A DNA stretch of 64,000 nt from Clostridium hydrogeniformans DSM 21757 (GCF_000686705.1 NZ_KK366004.1:740364-804363), one strand, 5' to 3'. Counted from the first letter of the stretch, positions 1 through 10,398 are shown. Notes: generated by a model from the letters alone, not told the origin. Numbers and translations: made by a program.

Positions 1-73
1 TGTAAAGAAAATTGGAGCAAAGACTATAATACTAGATGTAGAAGATAATTTAATAAGGAAAAGCAAGATCTGA
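1..73 (+). CDS. C-terminal end of a small protein, possibly YlmC/YmxH (PRC-barrel) family (partial)
   Basis: An open frame entering from the left edge ends at a TGA at 71-73 and encodes the last 23 residues (VKKIGAKTIILDVEDN...). The 'KKIG..TIILDVED' tail resembles the end of YlmC/YmxH PRC-barrel proteins, which lie just upstream of the lysine and dipicolinate genes in Firmicutes. Only the tail is visible, so the family call is an inference from pattern and context. It lies 26 bp before dapG and is probably part of the same transcript. Confidence 0.4.
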   Translation, partial: VKKIGAKTIILDVEDNLIRKSKI

Positions 74-99
74 TGAAGCTTAAGAAGGGGGAATAAAAG

Positions 100-1296
100 G
101 TGAAGATACTAATTCAAAAATTTGGAGGAACTTCTGTATCAACTAAGGAAAGACGACTTAAGGTTATAGAGAAGGTGAAAAAAGCTATATTAGATGGGTT
201 TACTCCAGTAGTTGTAGTATCCGCCATGGGAAGAAAAGGGGAACCCTATGCTACGGACACCTTACTATCTTTAGTAGATAATAATTTTAAACAAAATAAT
301 TTACTTCCATTAGATTTATTACTAAGTTGCGGAGAGATAATAAGTTCTGTAGTAATGAGCAATGAATTTTTTAATGCTAATATAGATGCAATACCACTTA
401 CTGGAGGGCAATCAGGAATTATAACTAATGATAATTTTAATGATGCAGAAGTATCAAGAGTAGATACAAAGCATATTCTTTCTTTATTAGAGAAGGGTAA
501 AGTTCCAGTTGTTACAGGGTTCCAAGGAATTACAGAAGATGGATATTTTACTACTCTAGGAAGAGGTGCTAGTGACTTTACTGCTGCAGTACTAGGGGTT
601 GCCTTAAAAGCCAAAGAAATACAAATATATACTGATGTAGATGGAATAATGACGGCAGATCCTAGAATAGTAGGAGAAGCATGCCTAATAGATAAGATAA
701 GTTATAATGAGGTATTTCAATTTGCAGATCAAGGAGCAAAGGTAATTCACCCAAGAGCTGTTGAAATGGCAATGAGGGGAAATATTCCTCTGGTAATAAG
801 GAATACCATGAGTGACTCTCATGGAACTCTTATAAATAGTATTGGAGATGAAAATGGAAGTTCCATAATGACAGGTATAACACATATGAGTGATAGAATA
901 CAGATAAATGTGTTAAGCGAAGATAATAAAAATAATAATGATTTAGATGAAGTTTTAGATATATTAGCAGAAAATAATATTAGTCTAGACCTTATAAACA
1001 TATTTCCAAATCAGAAGACATTTACTATAGATAAGAATTGTTTTAATAAATTTGATGAGATAATGAAAAAAATGGAATTGAAGTATAGTCATATAGATGA
1101 CTGTAGTAAACTCTCTATAATAGGTTCAAGAATGGTGGGGGTACCAGGAGTTATGGCTAAAATATTAAAGGCACTAAAGGGAGAAAAGATAGAAGTTCTT
1201 CAAACAGCAGACTCCCATACCACTATTTGGTGTTTAGTTCATACAGTAAATATTAAAAGAGCTTTAAATGTAATTCATAAAACTTTTATGTCATAG
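100..1296 (+). CDS. dapG: Aspartate kinase (DapG-type)
   Basis: Cytosolic aspartate kinase (aspartate + ATP to 4-phospho-aspartate), the first step to diaminopimelate, lysine and dipicolinate. The 398-residue product has the kinase signature KFGGTS at residues 7-12, GRGASD at 154-159 and TDVDGIMTADPR at 178-189, followed by a C-terminal tandem ACT regulatory region (about 260-398). The start is GTG, placed by the purine-rich AAGAAGGGGG about 7 bp upstream. ACT domains imply allosteric feedback by lysine or diaminopimelate, but the ligand cannot be told from sequence. The dapG-tepA-ftsK order matches Bacillus and clostridia. tepA follows after 51 bp with no terminator, so the two are probably co-transcribed. 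Confidence 0.93.
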   Translation: MKILIQKFGGTSVSTKERRLKVIEKVKKAILDGFTPVVVVSAMGRKGEPYATDTLLSLVDNNFKQNNLLPLDLLLSCGEIISSVVMSNEFFNANIDAIPLTGGQSGIITNDNFNDAEVSRVDTKHILSLLEKGKVPVVTGFQGITEDGYFTTLGRGASDFTAAVLGVALKAKEIQIYTDVDGIMTADPRIVGEACLIDKISYNEVFQFADQGAKVIHPRAVEMAMRGNIPLVIRNTMSDSHGTLINSIGDENGSSIMTGITHMSDRIQINVLSEDNKNNNDLDEVLDILAENNISLDLINIFPNQKTFTIDKNCFNKFDEIMKKMELKYSHIDDCSKLSIIGSRMVGVPGVMAKILKALKGEKIEVLQTADSHTTIWCLVHTVNIKRALNVIHKTFMS

Positions 1297-1347
1297 TATA
1301 ATAATCTGCCTATATGAACAGACTAAGTTTATATAGGAGGGATTAAT

Positions 1348-2049
1348 ATGTGTAGAGATAATGAAGAAAAGGAAGAGTTAAGGGAAGAAAAAGAAACTCG
1401 TGAGAATATAAAAGAATTTGGAAACAATGATGTAGTTGAGAATAAGGATGAAAGAGTTCAAATTTTGCCTATAATAGGGCAAATAGAAGGTCATATAGTT
1501 CTTCCACCTCAAACAAAGGCTACTAAGTATGAACATATAATACCTCAGCTTATAGCTATGGAGCAAAATAATAATGTAAAAGGAATACTTATTATGTTGA
1601 ATACTGTGGGAGGAGATATAGAGGCTGGTCTTGCTATTTCAGAGATGATAACAAGTCTAAGTAAGCCAACAGTATCTCTTGTAATAGGTGGAGGGCACTC
1701 TATAGGAGTTCCACTAGCTACTTCTGCTAAATATTCTTTTATATCACCATCTGCTACTATGATAATTCATCCTATTAGAATGAATGGACTTGTGATTGGA
1801 GCTCCTCAAACCTTTGAGTATTTTAATAAAATGCAAGAAAGAATAAATGATTTTGTGATAAGGACATCTAAGATAAGTAAAGATAAGTTAAGTGAACTTA
1901 TGATGCAGACAGATGAACTTATGAATGATATGGGTACAATACTTATAGGACACCAAGCTGTGGATATAGGTCTTATAGATAATGTAGGAGGAGTAAGGGA
2001 CGCTTTAGATAAGCTAGATCAATTAATTAAAGAGGATGAAAAAAATTAG
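1348..2049 (+). CDS. tepA: ClpP-like serine protease of the TepA family
   Basis: A 233-residue ClpP-fold protein. After a charged, Glu/Lys-rich N-terminal extension of about 45 residues comes the protease core: the nucleophile serine lies in GGGHSIG (Ser118) and the histidine in IIHPIR (His141), in the order expected for Clp proteases. The end carries the typical GLIDNVGG. It has no AAA+ partner beside it. In Bacillus the orthologue TepA (YmfB) sits next to spoIIIE, as here, and was named for a role in protein export; its substrates here are unknown. ATG start with AGGAGG spaced about 8 bp. A hairpin follows the stop. Confidence 0.9.
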   Translation: MCRDNEEKEELREEKETRENIKEFGNNDVVENKDERVQILPIIGQIEGHIVLPPQTKATKYEHIIPQLIAMEQNNNVKGILIMLNTVGGDIEAGLAISEMITSLSKPTVSLVIGGGHSIGVPLATSAKYSFISPSATMIIHPIRMNGLVIGAPQTFEYFNKMQERINDFVIRTSKISKDKLSELMMQTDELMNDMGTILIGHQAVDIGLIDNVGGVRDALDKLDQLIKEDEKN

Positions 2050-2080
2050 CCATAGGGACTTACCTATGGTTTAATTTTTG
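2050..2080 (+). terminator. Rho-independent terminator after tepA
   Basis: Stem CCATAGG/CCTATGG (2050-2056 and 2063-2069) with a 6-nt loop, followed by TTTAATTTTTG. It would end the dapG-tepA transcript. Confidence 0.75.
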
Positions 2081-2140
2081 TTATAATTAAAAGGAGATTT
2101 TTTCAAGCTGTAGAAATACATAAGAGAAGAGGTGAAACAT

Positions 2141-4462
2141 ATGGCTAGAAAAAAAGCAAAAAATACTTCAAAAAATACTAGTAGTGGAAATCCAGAGATT
2201 CATGGAGTTGTTTATATGGCTCTTGGTATAATCTTTGCTATAACCATATTTTTTAATTCTAAAGGATCACTTATAGCATTTTTAAAAAATATATTATTTT
2301 CATTGGTGGGAATAGGGGCATACTTAACTCCATTTTATTTAATGTTCTATGGATTTTCTCTTATATTTAAGAAAGATGTAAAGACTACAATGAATAAGAA
2401 CTTTTACTTAATGGTAGGGCTTCTTATAAATACTTTATGTTTTGTACAACTTATTAATAGGGAAAGCTATCTTGTAGGAGAATTTTCAGAGGGCATAAAG
2501 TTTCTTGTAACTGGAGGGGAAACATTCCATGGAGGAATCCTTGGAATGATTATTAGTTATCCTATATACAGTCTTTTAGGGGCAGGGGCTTCCTATGTTC
2601 TTTATTTGGCTATATATGTGATAGCCATTATAATAATATTTGATATTTCTTTATATGATGTAGGAAATACATTTAAGAGTAAGGCTCTCACAAGAAGAGA
2701 AAGAAAAAAGATTATAGAAACTAAAGGGTCAGAAGGTATAATAGGAATATTAGAAAAGCCAGAGGAGAACATTGAAGGTAAAGAAGAGTTTATTAAGGGA
2801 ATAAATAGTAAAATAAAAATATTAGATTTTATGAAAAATTCCACCATATTAGACGAAGAAGATATAGAAAAGAAGGATGAGTATAAAGAAGAGAAGCCAA
2901 TATTTAAAGGGGATGATAGTAAAAGAGGGGCTAGAAAAAAAGAGCAGGTAGATAATTCTATTAAAGAGGAAATAAATAATGAGCTTAACTCTAAAATTAT
3001 AGGAAGTCCTTTTGAGGACATAGAATATAAGATTCCAGAAGTAGACTTTTTAAATCAAAATACCTTAGCTAAAATGAATAAAGAAGATAAGAAAGAACTT
3101 TTATCTAATGCAGCTAAATTAGAAGAAACCCTTAATAGTTTCGGCGTTGAAACAAAAATATTACAGGTTATAAAAGGACCCTCTGTTACTAGATTTGAAC
3201 TTCAGCCTAGTGCAGGAGTAAAGGTAAGTAAGATAGTTAATCTATCTGATGATATAGCCCTTAGCTTAGCAGCAAAGGGGGTTAGAATAGAGGCTCCTAT
3301 ACCAGGTAAATCAGCTGTAGGTATAGAAGTACCTAACAGGGATCTTACCCCAGTACTGTTAAGAGAGGTCATAGAATCAGAGGAATTTAAAAATTCTAAG
3401 AAAAATCTATCCTTTTCTCTTGGAAAGGATATAGGAGGAAAATGCATAGTAGCAGATTTAACTAAGATGCCTCACCTTCTTATTGCAGGGGCCACAGGTT
3501 CTGGTAAAAGTGTTTGTATAAATACCCTTATTGTAAGTCTTTTATATAAATATTCTCCAGAGGATGTGAAACTTCTTATGGTTGACCCAAAAGTTGTAGA
3601 GCTTAATGTTTACAATGGAATACCTCATCTATTAATTCCAGTAGTAACAGACCCTAAAAAGGCAGCAGCAGCTTTAAATTGGGCAGTAAATGAGATGGAA
3701 AGACGATACAAGCTCTTTGCTGATAATGGAGTTAGGAATATAGAAGGGTTCAATGAACTTTATAACAAGGGTAGAATAGAAGAAAAGATGCCTTGGATAG
3801 TTATTATAGTAGATGAGCTTGCTGACCTTATGATGGCATGTGCAAATGATGTGGAAGAATATATTGCAAGACTTGCTCAAAAGGCTAGAGCAGCTGGAAT
3901 GCATCTTGTAATAGCAACTCAAAGACCATCTGTTGACGTAATAACAGGAGTTATAAAGGCTAATGTTCCATCTAGAATATCATTTTCTGTTTCTTCTCAG
4001 ATAGATTCGAGAACTATATTAGATTCAGCAGGAGCTGAAAAGCTGCTTGGAAAAGGAGACATGTTATTCTATCCAGTGGGAGAATCTAAACCATTAAGAA
4101 TTCAGGGAGCGTTTATATCTGAGGAAGAAGTTGAAAAAGTAGTAAACTTTATAAAAAACCAAGGTCAAGAGTTTGAATATGAAGAAGAAATACTAGATCA
4201 TATAAATAATGATGCATCATTATCTAGTGATAATTCTCAATCAGGAGAAGGAGATGCCCTTTTAGAAGAGGCTATAAGAATAGTTGTAGAATCAGGTCAA
4301 GCATCTACATCTTTTATTCAGAGGCGACTTAGAGTTGGATTTAATAGAGCTGCTAGAATAATGGAAGAACTTGAAGAAAGAAGAATTATATCAGAAAAGG
4401 ATGGGAGTAAGCCAAGGCAGGTTCTTGTATCTAAAGATGAAATAAATGAAAATTATAATTAA
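2141..4462 (+). CDS. ftsK: DNA translocase FtsK/SpoIIIE
   Basis: A membrane-anchored, hexameric ATP-driven motor that pumps DNA through the division or sporulation septum. The N-terminal 170 residues hold about four hydrophobic segments. A charged linker follows, then the alpha/beta motor with Walker A GATGSGKS (about residues 450-457) and Walker [10 protein letters not shown]. The C-terminus (about 700-760, [20 protein letters not shown]) is the gamma winged helix that reads KOPS/SRS sequences. The ATG at 2141 is preferred over an in-frame GTG at 2132 because that GTG lies inside the ribosome binding site (AGAGGTG); this gives 773 residues, normal for SpoIIIE. Whether it serves division, sporulation or both is not visible. 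Confidence 0.93.
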   Translation: MARKKAKNTSKNTSSGNPEIHGVVYMALGIIFAITIFFNSKGSLIAFLKNILFSLVGIGAYLTPFYLMFYGFSLIFKKDVKTTMNKNFYLMVGLLINTLCFVQLINRESYLVGEFSEGIKFLVTGGETFHGGILGMIISYPIYSLLGAGASYVLYLAIYVIAIIIIFDISLYDVGNTFKSKALTRRERKKIIETKGSEGIIGILEKPEENIEGKEEFIKGINSKIKILDFMKNSTILDEEDIEKKDEYKEEKPIFKGDDSKRGARKKEQVDNSIKEEINNELNSKIIGSPFEDIEYKIPEVDFLNQNTLAKMNKEDKKELLSNAAKLEETLNSFGVETKILQVIKGPSVTRFELQPSAGVKVSKIVNLSDDIALSLAAKGVRIEAPIPGKSAVGIEVPNRDLTPVLLREVIESEEFKNSKKNLSFSLGKDIGGKCIVADLTKMPHLLIAGATGSGKSVCINTLIVSLLYKYSPEDVKLLMVDPKVVELNVYNGIPHLLIPVVTDPKKAAAALNWAVNEMERRYKLFADNGVRNIEGFNELYNKGRIEEKMPWIVIIVDELADLMMACANDVEEYIARLAQKARAAGMHLVIATQRPSVDVITGVIKANVPSRISFSVSSQIDSRTILDSAGAEKLLGKGDMLFYPVGESKPLRIQGAFISEEEVEKVVNFIKNQGQEFEYEEEILDHINNDASLSSDNSQSGEGDALLEEAIRIVVESGQASTSFIQRRLRVGFNRAARIMEELEERRIISEKDGSKPRQVLVSKDEINENYN

Positions 4463-4531
4463 AATACTTGTTTTAATTATGAAAGAGATATAAAATTAAT
4501 TTGTATATTTGAAGACGTAGGAGGAAAATCA

Positions 4532-5866
4532 GTGGCTAAATACAAGGTAGGAATAATAAGCTTAGGGTGTGATAAGAATAGGATTGACACCGAGATTATT
4601 TTAGCTAAGCTTAAGCATAGCTATGAGATAACGAATAATCCAAAAGAAGCGGAGATAATTATAGTAAACACCTGTGGTTTTATTGAGAGCTCAAAGCAAG
4701 AATCCATAGATACCATACTAGAGATGGCAGACTTTAAAACAAAGTATAACTGCAAAGTTTTAGTTGCTACAGGATGTTTAACTCAAAGATATGGTAAAGA
4801 ACTTATGGATATTATGCCAGAAATAGATATTCTTCTTGGCGTTAATGACTACACTAATCTAATAGAACATATTGATAAATTTCTTGTGGACAAAGAAAAG
4901 GTTATTAAGTGTGAGTACCAAAATGAAACAATAAATGAAGGGGAAAGAATAATAACCACAGAAGGGCATAGTGCTTATATAAGAATAGCTGAAGGTTGTA
5001 ACAATTTTTGTACTTATTGTATAATTCCTAAGATAAGAGGAAAGTTTAGAAGTAGAAAAATTGAGAATATAGTTAAAGAAGCTAAATCTCTTTGTGAAAG
5101 TGGAGTAAAGGAAATAATTTTAGTTGCTCAAGATACAACTAAATATGGAGAAGATCTTTATGGAGAAAAGTCTCTTGTAAAATTAATAAGAGAATTAAGT
5201 CATATAGAAAGTCTTAAGTGGATTAGAATTCTTTACTGCTATCCAGAAGAAATAACAGATGAAATGATAGAAGAAATAGCTACTAATGAAAAAGTATGTA
5301 ATTATTTAGATATACCAATTCAACATATAAGTAATAATATACTAAGTAAAATGGCAAGAAAAACCAATAAAGAATCTATACTAAATGTAATAGATAAAAT
5401 GAGAAGAAGGATTAAAGATATGACACTTAGAACTTCTTTAATAGTTGGTTTTCCAGGAGAAACAGAAGAGGATTTTGAGGAACTTAAGGATTTTGTAACG
5501 GAATATAAGTTAGACAACCTTGGAGTTTTTACTTATTCAAGGGAAGAAGATACTCCAGCAGCTAAAATGGATAATCAGATTGATGAGAAGATTAAGAAAA
5601 AGAGACAAAAGGAAATAATGAGTATACAAAAAGAAGTATCCAAGGAGATAAAGAAAGAAAGTATTGGAAAAAGCTATGAGGTAATAATAGATAAAGAGAG
5701 TGAAGATTACTACATAGGAAGAGGAAGAGCTATGGCTCCAGATATAGACGGACTAGTTTATATTAATAAAACTATTAAGTTAGAACTAGGAACTATTGTT
5801 ATGGTAAAGATAAAAGAGGCTTTAGAATATGATTTAATAGGGGTTGTTGAAGATGAACTTAGCTAA
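4532..5866 (+). CDS. rimO: Ribosomal protein S12 methylthiotransferase RimO
   Basis: Radical-SAM enzyme that methylthiolates a conserved aspartate of ribosomal protein S12. Of 444 residues, the N-terminal UPF0004/MTTase domain has its three cluster cysteines (Cys13 in SLGCDKNR, Cys48 in NTCGF, one in ATGCLTQRY). The radical-SAM motif CNNFCTYC starts at Cys156, and a C-terminal TRAM domain (about 375-440) binds RNA or protein. [12 protein letters not shown] distinguishes RimO from MiaB-like paralogues. GTG start with GGAGG 8 bp upstream. It overlaps pgsA by 14 bp, indicating translational coupling. Confidence 0.93.
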   Translation: MAKYKVGIISLGCDKNRIDTEIILAKLKHSYEITNNPKEAEIIIVNTCGFIESSKQESIDTILEMADFKTKYNCKVLVATGCLTQRYGKELMDIMPEIDILLGVNDYTNLIEHIDKFLVDKEKVIKCEYQNETINEGERIITTEGHSAYIRIAEGCNNFCTYCIIPKIRGKFRSRKIENIVKEAKSLCESGVKEIILVAQDTTKYGEDLYGEKSLVKLIRELSHIESLKWIRILYCYPEEITDEMIEEIATNEKVCNYLDIPIQHISNNILSKMARKTNKESILNVIDKMRRRIKDMTLRTSLIVGFPGETEEDFEELKDFVTEYKLDNLGVFTYSREEDTPAAKMDNQIDEKIKKKRQKEIMSIQKEVSKEIKKESIGKSYEVIIDKESEDYYIGRGRAMAPDIDGLVYINKTIKLELGTIVMVKIKEALEYDLIGVVEDELS

Positions 5867-6443
5867 TAAGCTTACACTTTTAAGAATATTTTTAGTACCT
5901 ATATTTTTAGTATTTATAGCTGTACGATATATACCATATGGAACGTTTATAGCCACTGCTATATTCATTTTAGCTTCTCTTACTGATAAATTAGATGGAT
6001 ACATAGCAAGAAGTAGAAATCAAATAACTAGGTTTGGAAAAATAATGGATCCACTAGCTGACAAGCTTCTTGTAACAGCTGCTTTAATATCCTTAGTAGA
6101 GTTTCAAATAATACCTAGCTGGGCAGCAGTAATTATAATAGCTAGAGAATTTGCTGTAAGTGGACTTAGAACAGTAGCTGCTTCAGAGGGAATAGTAATA
6201 GCAGCTAGTTATTGGGGAAAGCTTAAGACTGTTATACAAATAGGTGCTATAATACTTTTATTATTAAAGTTTAATATTACAGAAACTGAATCATGGGGAC
6301 GATATGTTGCAAGTAGTGATTTACTAAGTAAGTTTTTTGATATTGTTCCAGAAATATCTTTATATGTAGCAGTTATAATTACCTTGATTTCAGGTATAGA
6401 TTATTTTATAAAAAATAAAGAGGCCATAAAGGTTGACAAATAA
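5853..6443 (+). CDS. pgsA: CDP-diacylglycerol-glycerol-3-phosphate 3-phosphatidyltransferase
   Basis: Integral membrane enzyme making phosphatidylglycerol phosphate, the precursor of phosphatidylglycerol and cardiolipin. It has the CDP-alcohol phosphatidyltransferase signature D-x2-D-G-x2-A-R-x8-G-x3-D-x3-D (DKLDGYIAR ... GKIMDPLAD) and several hydrophobic helices. The ATG at 5853 lies inside the end of rimO, 9 bp after AGGGG. A TTG at 5844 would add three residues but has no better ribosome site. 196 residues is normal for the family. It is probably translated by coupling with rimO and ends at the hairpin at 6490. Confidence 0.92.
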   Translation: MNLANKLTLLRIFLVPIFLVFIAVRYIPYGTFIATAIFILASLTDKLDGYIARSRNQITRFGKIMDPLADKLLVTAALISLVEFQIIPSWAAVIIIAREFAVSGLRTVAASEGIVIAASYWGKLKTVIQIGAIILLLLKFNITETESWGRYVASSDLLSKFFDIVPEISLYVAVIITLISGIDYFIKNKEAIKVDK

Positions 6444-6489
6444 GTTTAAAACTATATATTCATGGATATAATTGAATATAACTAATATA

Positions 6490-6516
6490 AAGTTCCTAAA
6501 GTTTAGGAACTTTTAT
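6490..6516 (+). terminator. Terminator of the ftsK-rimO-pgsA region
   Basis: Ten-base-pair stem AAGTTCCTAA/TTAGGAACTT (6490-6499 and 6503-6512) with a 3-nt loop, then TTTTAT. Confidence 0.75.
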
Positions 6517-6527
6517 AATATTTCTTA

Positions 6528-6556
6528 TTGACTATAAATAATATGTAAGATATAAT
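6528..6556 (+). promoter_or_regulatory. Consensus sigma-A promoter of recA
   Basis: TTGACT (6528-6533), a 17-bp spacer and TATAAT (6551-6556). The LexA box at 6566 lies about 10 bp downstream, across the probable transcription start. Confidence 0.85.
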
Positions 6557-6565
6557 AAAAAATAA

Positions 6566-6577
6566 GAACAGATGTTC
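6566..6577 (+). promoter_or_regulatory. LexA (DinR) SOS box of recA
   Basis: Perfect dyad GAAC-AGAT-GTTC, matching the Gram-positive LexA consensus CGAACRNRYGTTYC in the core. Its place just downstream of the -10 box suits repression of recA until DNA damage triggers LexA cleavage. Confidence 0.85.
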
Positions 6578-6595
6578 GGAGAGGATGGTGGCCAA

Positions 6596-7636
6596 ATGGC
6601 AGTAGATATGGATAAGTTAAAAGCCCTTGAAGCGGCAATGGGTCAAATAGAAAAGCAATTTGGAAAAGGCTCAATTATGAAATTAGGAGAAAATAGTATT
6701 TTAAAGCTAGATTCTATTTCTAGTGGATGTTTAGATTTAGATATTGCTTTAGGTATTGGAGGAGTTCCAAGAGGAAGAATAGTTGAAATATACGGACCAG
6801 AATCTTCAGGTAAAACAACAGTTGCACTACATATAGTAGCAGAGGCACAAAAAGCTGGAGGAGTAGCAGCATTTATAGATGCGGAACATGCTCTTGATCC
6901 AACTTATGCACAGAGATTAGGTGTTGACATAGACAATTTAATAGTTTCTCAACCAGACACAGGGGAGCAAGCTTTAGAAATAGCAGAAGCCCTAGTTAGA
7001 AGTGGAGCAGTAGATGTTCTAGTTGTAGACTCTGTTGCTGCATTAGTACCTAGAGCGGAAATAGAAGGAGAAATGGGAGATTCCCACGTAGGACTTCAGG
7101 CAAGACTTATGTCTCAAGCTTTAAGAAAGCTTGCAGGAAGCATAAATAAGTCAAATGCTTGTGCTATATTTATAAACCAGTTAAGAGAAAAAGTTGGAGT
7201 TATGTTTGGAAATCCAGAAACTACTCCAGGAGGAAGAGCTCTAAAGTTCTATGCTTCTGTTAGAATGGATGTAAGAAGAATAGATAGCATAAAGCAAGGA
7301 GATGAGTTCCTTGGAAATAGAACAAGAGTTAAGGTTATTAAAAACAAGGTAGCACCTCCTTTTAGGCAAGCAGAGTTTGATATTATGTATAATGAAGGAA
7401 TATCAAGAGAAGGTAATATACTAGATGTTGGAGTTAAAGAGGAGATAGTTCAAAAGAGCGGAGCATGGTTCTCCTATAATGATATAAGACTTGGTCAAGG
7501 TAGGGAAAATGCTAAGCAATATCTTAAGGAAAATCCTAATGTTGCTCTAGAAATAGATAAAATAATAAGAAAAAAACACAACCTTATTTCGGAAGAGGAA
7601 ACAACTGCTCCAGTAAAAGAGAAAAAAGAAAAGTAA
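6596..7636 (+). CDS. recA: Recombinase RecA
   Basis: ATP-dependent strand-exchange protein and SOS co-protease. The P-loop GPESSGKT is at residues 67-74 and the DNA-binding loop regions are intact. The start is the ATG at 6596, giving [26 protein letters not shown], which aligns with the usual RecA N-terminus. An upstream in-frame ATG at 6572 lies inside the LexA box and before the GGAGAGG ribosome site, so it is rejected. 346 residues with a lysine-rich tail. It is a single-gene transcript flanked by strong terminators. Confidence 0.97.
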   Translation: MAVDMDKLKALEAAMGQIEKQFGKGSIMKLGENSILKLDSISSGCLDLDIALGIGGVPRGRIVEIYGPESSGKTTVALHIVAEAQKAGGVAAFIDAEHALDPTYAQRLGVDIDNLIVSQPDTGEQALEIAEALVRSGAVDVLVVDSVAALVPRAEIEGEMGDSHVGLQARLMSQALRKLAGSINKSNACAIFINQLREKVGVMFGNPETTPGGRALKFYASVRMDVRRIDSIKQGDEFLGNRTRVKVIKNKVAPPFRQAEFDIMYNEGISREGNILDVGVKEEIVQKSGAWFSYNDIRLGQGRENAKQYLKENPNVALEIDKIIRKKHNLISEEETTAPVKEKKEK

Positions 7637-7644
7637 TTAAAAGG

Positions 7645-7680
7645 GCTGCACACTAAATAATTAGTGTGCAGCTTATTTTT
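7645..7680 (+). terminator. Terminator of recA
   Basis: Twelve-base-pair stem GCTGCACACTAA/TTAGTGTGCAGC with loop ATAA, followed by TTATTTTT. Confidence 0.85.
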
Positions 7681-8230
7681 ATAAAAAATAAATTCCAAAC
7701 TCTGAAGATAAGGATTTATGATAAAGTTAATATATGACAAAATACATTAATCATGTAAGGATTATACTCAAAGAGAAGGTGTTTATTAACTAAAGTTTTC
7801 GCTGAACATAGGTTATATAATTGCAGAGGAAGATTTAGTATCTTTAATAAGTCAGTTTGTAGAGGGAAGGATTTAGAAAATTTACATTCATTTCTTATTA
7901 AGTTAGGAGAAATAAGGCTATAACACCTTTTAATTTTTTTATATCTATAAATATTAAAAAATGCTATGAAAAGTTTTAATAGCATTTATTAGAAAGTATT
8001 TTGAAAGAATATATTTAAATTTAATAATAATTTTTTATAAATTTACAAGTGATTTTTAAAGTAAATAAATTTATAGAAAATTATTTAGGTTATTTATATA
8101 TTAGGTAGTATTATAGTGAATAGGTGAATAAATAAGTAGAATAGGGTACATAATCAATAAGAGAACATTAAGCATAGTTATGAAATAGTGAAATTTAAGA
8201 ATTACTATACACTAAACAAGAGGAGCTCAT
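7681..8230. other. Gene-poor interval between recA and rny
   Basis: About 550 bp with no convincing gene. On the plus strand a 54-codon open stretch (7758-7923, reading GLYSKRRCLLTKVFAEHRLYNC...) follows an in-frame TAA, has no start codon or ribosome site, and ends in TAA. It could be the decayed end of a gene or chance. The rest is AT-rich without clear hairpins. Confidence 0.4.
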
Positions 8231-8232
8231 AC

Positions 8233-8270
8233 TTGACATAAATATAAAATAAATATAAAATAAATATAAA
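8233..8270 (+). repeat. Three tandem copies of an 11-bp AT repeat at the probable rny promoter
   Basis: ATAAATATAAA occurs three times without a mismatch at 8238-8270. The first copy abuts TTGACA (8233-8238), and a -10-like TAAAAT lies at 8256-8261 with a 17-bp spacer. The 11-bp period is close to one DNA turn, so A/T tracts would be phased on one face of the helix. Confidence 0.6.
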
Positions 8271-8381
8271 ATATATGCAAATACTGGTTTGTAATATTGA
8301 TTCAAAAATTTAATGTATGCACCTTTTTGCTTTCATATTTATAAAAGTATAGTTTCCTTAAAAAGCGTAGGAGGTGTTATT

Positions 8382-9941
8382 TTGAATAATTATATTATAA
8401 GTATTGTTGGATTTGTTATATTAATATTAGTGTTATTAGTGTTATTTCTTATATATCTTAATGTTAAAAAGAAACTTAAGATATCTCAGGATAAGATATT
8501 AGAGGCGGAGAAAGAGACTAAGGTTATACTTGAAGATGCTAAAAAAGAAGCTGAGGCTTTAAGAAAAGAATCTGTTTTAGAGGCAAAGGAAGAAGTTCAT
8601 AGACTAAGAAATGACTTCGAAAGAGATAGTAGGGAAAGAAGAAACGAGATTCAAAGAATGGAGAGAAGACTTATTCAAAGAGAAGAGTCTCTTGATAAAA
8701 AAGGAGATTCCCTTGATAAAAAGGAAGAAAGTTTAAGTGTAAAACTCCAAGAAATTGAAGCAGTAGAAGATAGTGTTAAAGTTCTTTATTCTAAACAAAG
8801 AGAAGAACTTGAAAGGATTTCAGGCCTTTCTTCAGAAGATGCAAAGAATATTCTTCTAGAAGAGGTTAATAAGGAAATTAAACATGAAGCTGCAATGATG
8901 ATTAAGGAAGTTGAAACCAAAGCTCGTGAAGAAGCAGATAAGAGAGCTAAAGAGGTAATAACTACAGCTATTCAAAGATGTGCTGCTGATCATGTATCAG
9001 AATCCACTGTTCATGTGGTAGCTCTTCCTAATGATGAAATGAAGGGCAGAATTATAGGCAGAGAAGGAAGAAATATAAGGACCTTAGAAACATTAACTGG
9101 GGTTGATTTAATAATTGATGATACTCCAGAGGCAGTAATACTATCAAGTTTTGATCCAATAAGAAGAGAAGTAGCTAGAACAGCCCTTGAAAAATTAATT
9201 GTGGATGGTAGAATACATCCAGCAAGAATTGAAGAAATGGTTGAAAGAGCTAAAAAAGATGTTGAAAATGACATAAAAGAAGAAGGGGAACAAGCTACTT
9301 TCGAAACAGGAGTGCATGGTCTACATATAGAACTTATAAAGCTTCTTGGAAGATTAAAATATAGAACAAGTTATGGTCAAAATATTTTAAAGCACTCTAT
9401 GGAGGTTTCATATTTAGCAGGACTTATGGCTTCAGAACTTGGACTTGATGTGGCCGTTGCTAAGAGAGCAGGATTACTTCATGATATAGGAAAAGCTGTA
9501 GACCATGAAGTTGAAGGACCACATGCTTTAATAGGAGCAGAAATAGCTAAGAGGTATCATGAATCTCCAATTATAGTTAATGCTATTGGAGCACACCATG
9601 GAGATATGGAAATGCAGTCTCTAGAAGCAGTTCTTGTTCAAGCAGCTGACGCAATCTCAGCAGCAAGACCAGGAGCAAGGAGAGAAACTCTAGAAGCTTA
9701 CATTAAGCGTTTAGAGAAACTTGAAGAAATTGCAAATTCTTATGAAGGTGTAGAAAGATCTTATGCTATTCAAGCTGGTAGAGAAATAAGAATAATGGTA
9801 AGACCTGAAGATATAGATGATGCTGGAGCTATAGATATGGCAAGAAATATGGTTAAGAAGATAGAAAATGAACTTGAGTATCCAGGTCAAATAAAAGTAA
9901 ATGTAATAAGAGAAACTAGAGCAGTAGATTACGCAAAATAA
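8382..9941 (+). CDS. rny: Ribonuclease Y
   Basis: Membrane-anchored endoribonuclease that initiates mRNA decay in Firmicutes. The start is TTG at 8382, set by a strong TAGGAGGTG 6 bp before it; longer in-frame starts lack a site and would put non-family sequence before the anchor. The resulting 519 residues match Bacillus RNase Y (520). Order: one N-terminal membrane helix (residues 3-27), a long charged coiled coil (about 30-190), a KH domain ([15 protein letters not shown]) and an HD domain with [10 protein letters not shown]. It probably has its own promoter at 8233, giving a leader of about 100 nt. Confidence 0.95.
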   Translation: MNNYIISIVGFVILILVLLVLFLIYLNVKKKLKISQDKILEAEKETKVILEDAKKEAEALRKESVLEAKEEVHRLRNDFERDSRERRNEIQRMERRLIQREESLDKKGDSLDKKEESLSVKLQEIEAVEDSVKVLYSKQREELERISGLSSEDAKNILLEEVNKEIKHEAAMMIKEVETKAREEADKRAKEVITTAIQRCAADHVSESTVHVVALPNDEMKGRIIGREGRNIRTLETLTGVDLIIDDTPEAVILSSFDPIRREVARTALEKLIVDGRIHPARIEEMVERAKKDVENDIKEEGEQATFETGVHGLHIELIKLLGRLKYRTSYGQNILKHSMEVSYLAGLMASELGLDVAVAKRAGLLHDIGKAVDHEVEGPHALIGAEIAKRYHESPIIVNAIGAHHGDMEMQSLEAVLVQAADAISAARPGARRETLEAYIKRLEKLEEIANSYEGVERSYAIQAGREIRIMVRPEDIDDAGAIDMARNMVKKIENELEYPGQIKVNVIRETRAVDYAK

Positions 9942-9953
9942 TATAAGATTTTT

Positions 9954-9993
9954 AATAAGATACATTTTATTTAATAAAATGTATCTTATTTTT
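9954..9993 (+). terminator. Terminator of rny
   Basis: Seventeen-base-pair perfect inverted repeat (9954-9970 with 9974-9990, loop TTA), then TTTG. Confidence 0.8.
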
Positions 9994-10006
9994 GTAAAAA
10001 ATTATA

Positions 10007-10034
10007 AAAGGAGTTTTGTAAAGGTTTGTAGAAT
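10007..10034 (+). promoter_or_regulatory. Candidate sigma-H promoter of spoVS
   Basis: AAAGGAGTT (10007-10015), 14 nt, then AGAAT (10030-10034). This fits the sigma-H pattern RWAGGAWWT-N12-14-HGAAT with one mismatch. spoVS is a sigma-H gene in Bacillus subtilis, so motif and gene agree. Confidence 0.6.
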
Positions 10035-10099
10035 ATATAGTTCTATGGAATTAATTTTAAATTATAAAGTATAAATGCATTAATTAGGGGGTAAGAGTA

Positions 10100-10360
10100 A
10101 TGGAAGTATTAAAAGTTTCAACAAAATCAAATCCAAATTCAGTAGCAGGGGCACTAGCAGCTATATTAAAGGAAAGAAATATAGTGGAGATTCAAGCAAT
10201 TGGAGCTGGAGCTATAAATCAAGCTGTTAAAGCAGTAGCTATAGCAAGAGGATTTGTTGCACCAAGTGGAAAGGATATAGTATGCGTTCCAGCATTTACT
10301 GATATCGAAATAGATGGGGAAGAAAGAACAGCTATAAAATTAATTGTTCAGCCTAGATAA
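10100..10360 (+). CDS. spoVS: Stage V sporulation protein S
   Basis: An 86-residue Alba-like protein, highly conserved in spore formers. In Bacillus it is needed for progress beyond stage V. The full length shows the family sequence from MEVLKVSTKSNPNSVAGALA to the C-terminal IKLIVQPR, with no extension. Biochemical function is not settled; a nucleic-acid-binding role is inferred from its fold. ATG start with AGGGGG 8 bp upstream. Monocistronic between two hairpins. Confidence 0.95.
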   Translation: MEVLKVSTKSNPNSVAGALAAILKERNIVEIQAIGAGAINQAVKAVAIARGFVAPSGKDIVCVPAFTDIEIDGEERTAIKLIVQPR

Positions 10361-10366
10361 AATATT

Positions 10367-10398
10367 AAAGGAAGCTTATATATAAAGCTTCCTTTTTT
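10367..10398 (+). terminator. Terminator of spoVS
   Basis: Stem AAAGGAAGCTT/AAGCTTCCTTT (10367-10377 and 10385-10395) followed by a T run. Confidence 0.85.

Noticed and set aside
2602-3021. 139-codon minus-strand frame inside ftsK
   Set aside because: Ser/Ile-rich antisense translation of the Lys/Glu-rich linker; typical artefact.
7716-7985. 89-codon minus-strand frame in the recA-rny gap
   Set aside because: No ribosome site and no recognisable domain; composition like random AT-rich DNA.
8313-8381. N-terminal extension of RNase Y
   Set aside because: The extension precedes the strong TAGGAGGTG site, so the TTG at 8382 is the start; the upstream codons lie in the leader.
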